From positions 1 through 34,298 of the forward strand of contig JAUWBM010000016.1 in the NCBI GenBank assembly GCA_030601705.1: 34,298 nt of DNA, read 5' to 3'. Under the pieces are notes generated by a model that saw only the letters and a list, made by a program, of their open reading frames with translations, had not been told where the DNA came from and searched no databases. Positions 33,081-34,298 of the stretch are shown here, one piece after another. A program made the translations under genes and the position numbers. Numbering within the stretch: the stretch's first letter is position 1; every line of letters begins with the position of its first letter. This DNA is from Thermoplasmatota archaeon (GTDB lineage Archaea > Thermoplasmatota > E2 > DHVEG-1).

Positions 33081-34064
33081 TTAATATTTGGTTCTAAAAT
33101 GATTCTCTTCACACCAGATTTTACCGTCAGAGTGATTTAAAGGTTTATTACAGTGAGGGCAGGTAATTTTTTCCAAAAAATGTTCAAGCCAAATTTCTCT
33201 TACTTGCATTACTGTCTCATTTTCTATTCTTTTTAGAATTTCTTTTTGTTCTTTGGTTGTTGCTAGCTTTTCTAAGTTTGAGAAATCGATATTACGTGGT
33301 TTTTGGGAATAAACGGGATCGTAATATGTAGAATGATCAACCGCAGTTGTTGATTTAAACTCTTCTTTAACTCTACTCTTTATTAGAGCTGCTGATAAAA
33401 TAACACCGCTTATAAAACCACCAATGTGTGCCAGATAGGCAATGCTTGGGTCACCTCCTATGAACACATAGACGCTCTGAATGCCAATAAAGATAATTCC
33501 TGCAAATAATATGGGAATTTTCATTATAAAAAAACCAACTGGAAAAAACACCTTATCTCTAGGATAGGCATACGCATATGCCCCTAAAACACCAGATATT
33601 GCTCCAGACGCTCCAATAAGGCCAATCCTTGGATCAAAATGAATAGGGGACGGCAAGAAAGGAACCAATAATGAATGAAACAGAGCTGCGCAGACACCTG
33701 TTGCAAGATAAATCCCTAGAAATTTATTTCTCCCGATCCGTCCTTCGAAATGGGGCGCTATAAGAACAAACATCAATGTATTGAAGATTATGTGGAAAAA
33801 ATCAGAGGTACTATGAAGAAACATTGAAGTAAACAAAGTATATATCTGAGGGAAAAAATCTAGTGAGAGATAAATCGGCCTAAATGCTAAATCATTGATT
33901 ATTTCCCGTGTAAAAGCAAGGGAAAGGACAAATACAATAAAATTTGTTATAATGATTGCATATATCATCATCCATTTTTTATAATATGCAAAAACAATCG
34001 TTCCAATCATTATGCAAATAGCAATTATAGAGACTAACTCTAATTGTAGTATTACTATGTCCAT
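33081..34064 (-). CDS. Rhomboid-family intramembrane serine protease with C-terminal zinc motif
   Basis: A 327-residue membrane protein with about six or seven helices. Catalytic Ser153 lies in GASGAISGVLGAYAYAYP and His213 in AHIGGFISG; the HSTSDFFHIIFNTLMF segment (84-99) carries the supporting His and Asn. The cytoplasmic tail (about 230-327) ends in CPHCNKPLNHSDGKIWCEENHF, with three Cys and His residues that look like a zinc ribbon or knuckle. Rhomboids cut helical membrane substrates. The ATG overlaps the stop of the PLD-like gene upstream by ten bases, so the two are coupled. Confidence 0.92.
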   Translation of the reverse strand: MDIVILQLELVSIIAICIMIGTIVFAYYKKWMMIYAIIITNFIVFVLSLAFTREIINDLAFRPIYLSLDFFPQIYTLFTSMFLHSTSDFFHIIFNTLMFVLIAPHFEGRIGRNKFLGIYLATGVCAALFHSLLVPFLPSPIHFDPRIGLIGASGAISGVLGAYAYAYPRDKVFFPVGFFIMKIPILFAGIIFIGIQSVYVFIGGDPSIAYLAHIGGFISGVILSAALIKSRVKEEFKSTTAVDHSTYYDPVYSQKPRNIDFSNLEKLATTKEQKEILKRIENETVMQVREIWLEHFLEKITCPHCNKPLNHSDGKIWCEENHFRTKY

Positions 34065-34298
34065 TTTCTTTTTCTCCAGTCACTTGCTACTAACGCAAAT
34101 GTCACACCGTATATAAGTACAATAAGTAATGGATTTTTATAATCTGCTAAAGAGAAACCAGAATCTTTCGCTGTTGGCGGGCCAAGTTCCCAATCATAAA
34201 AAAATACTTCTGCATAATATGTTGCAATCTCTTCGTTTTCTATAATTATTCCTGCTTCTCGGTTTCTAGTAACAGAGTTTTCATTCCAATTAATGCTG
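34055..34298 (-). CDS. Phospholipase-D-like membrane protein, C-terminal part only
   Basis: A frame enters from the right edge and ends with TAG at 34055. The visible 80 residues begin SINWNENSVTRNREAGIIIE, the stretch that follows the second HKD motif in phospholipase-D-like proteins (S-x-N-W..S...NRE-G). They end with one membrane helix (NPLLIVLIYGVTFALVAS) and a basic tail (DWRKRKWT), so the protein is anchored at its C terminus with its bulk probably outside. The HKD catalytic residues lie outside the window. It overlaps the rhomboid start by ten bases, so the two are likely cotranscribed. Confidence 0.75.
   Translation of the reverse strand, partial: SINWNENSVTRNREAGIIIENEEIATYYAEVFFYDWELGPPTAKDSGFSLADYKNPLLIVLIYGVTFALVASDWRKRKWT

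Noticed and set aside
1-34298. CRISPR arrays, insertion sequences and inteins
   Set aside because: No regularly spaced repeats, no transposase, and the usual intein hosts (DP2, MCM) are uninterrupted.

Overview
The window looks like a chromosome segment of an uncultured, AT-rich euryarchaeote, most likely of the Thermoplasmatota. The evidence is a D-family replicative polymerase (DP1 and DP2), one archaeal MCM, aEF-2, archaeal uL1/P0/P1 and uS12/uS7, TiaS, a tRNA without encoded CCA, TATA-type promoters with many leaderless or short-leader starts, GGTGA/GGAGG ribosome sites, and large secreted proteins with LamG and FN3-like modules. Placement below the phylum is inference; there is no 16S gene here.

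Layout. 1-6257 is accessory and looks like part of an integrated element. A tyrosine recombinase and a ribbon-helix-helix/coiled-coil/winged-helix protein abut the 3' end of tRNA-Gly(GCC), the usual archaeal integration target. Leftward lies a control region rich in inverted repeats (4201-4735), then a minus-strand cassette: a small frameshift-like ORF, a 'SWGYDQTN' mobile-element protein, a RadC/JAMM protein, a small coiled coil, a sliding clamp (PCNA-like) carrying a long acidic tail and an extra C-terminal domain, two tiny overlapping ORFs, and a ferredoxin:thioredoxin-reductase-like Fe-S protein. A plus-strand double zinc-ribbon protein and a truncated secreted protein follow at the left edge. 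The far end of the element is not visible.

6258-12260 is core: tRNA-Gly, a secreted CrtC/AttH-like lipocalin, TiaS (its N terminus has no ATG/GTG/TTG start), a divergent archaeal HTH regulator sharing one palindromic TATA box with tiaS, and the stalk operon uL1-P0-P1. A strand-specific RNA hairpin candidate lies after the operon. 12261-17809 holds a gingipain-type C25 peptidase, a NYN nuclease, a nicotianamine-synthase-like SAM enzyme with a DUF2582 winged-helix protein, and a LamG/FN3 surface protein with a possible C-terminal sorting motif.

17905-29666 is information processing: uS12-uS7-EF-2, then MCM, SRP 7S RNA, a small membrane protein, DP2 and DP1, the replication genes all on the minus strand. 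29812-34298 holds ThiC, a Na+/Ca2+ exchanger, a presenilin-type aspartyl protease, a rhomboid serine protease with a C-terminal zinc motif, and the end of a phospholipase-D-like membrane protein. The most unusual content is the clamp-encoding element at the left, followed by the unexplained hairpin RNA, the TiaS start and the P0 without its acidic tail.
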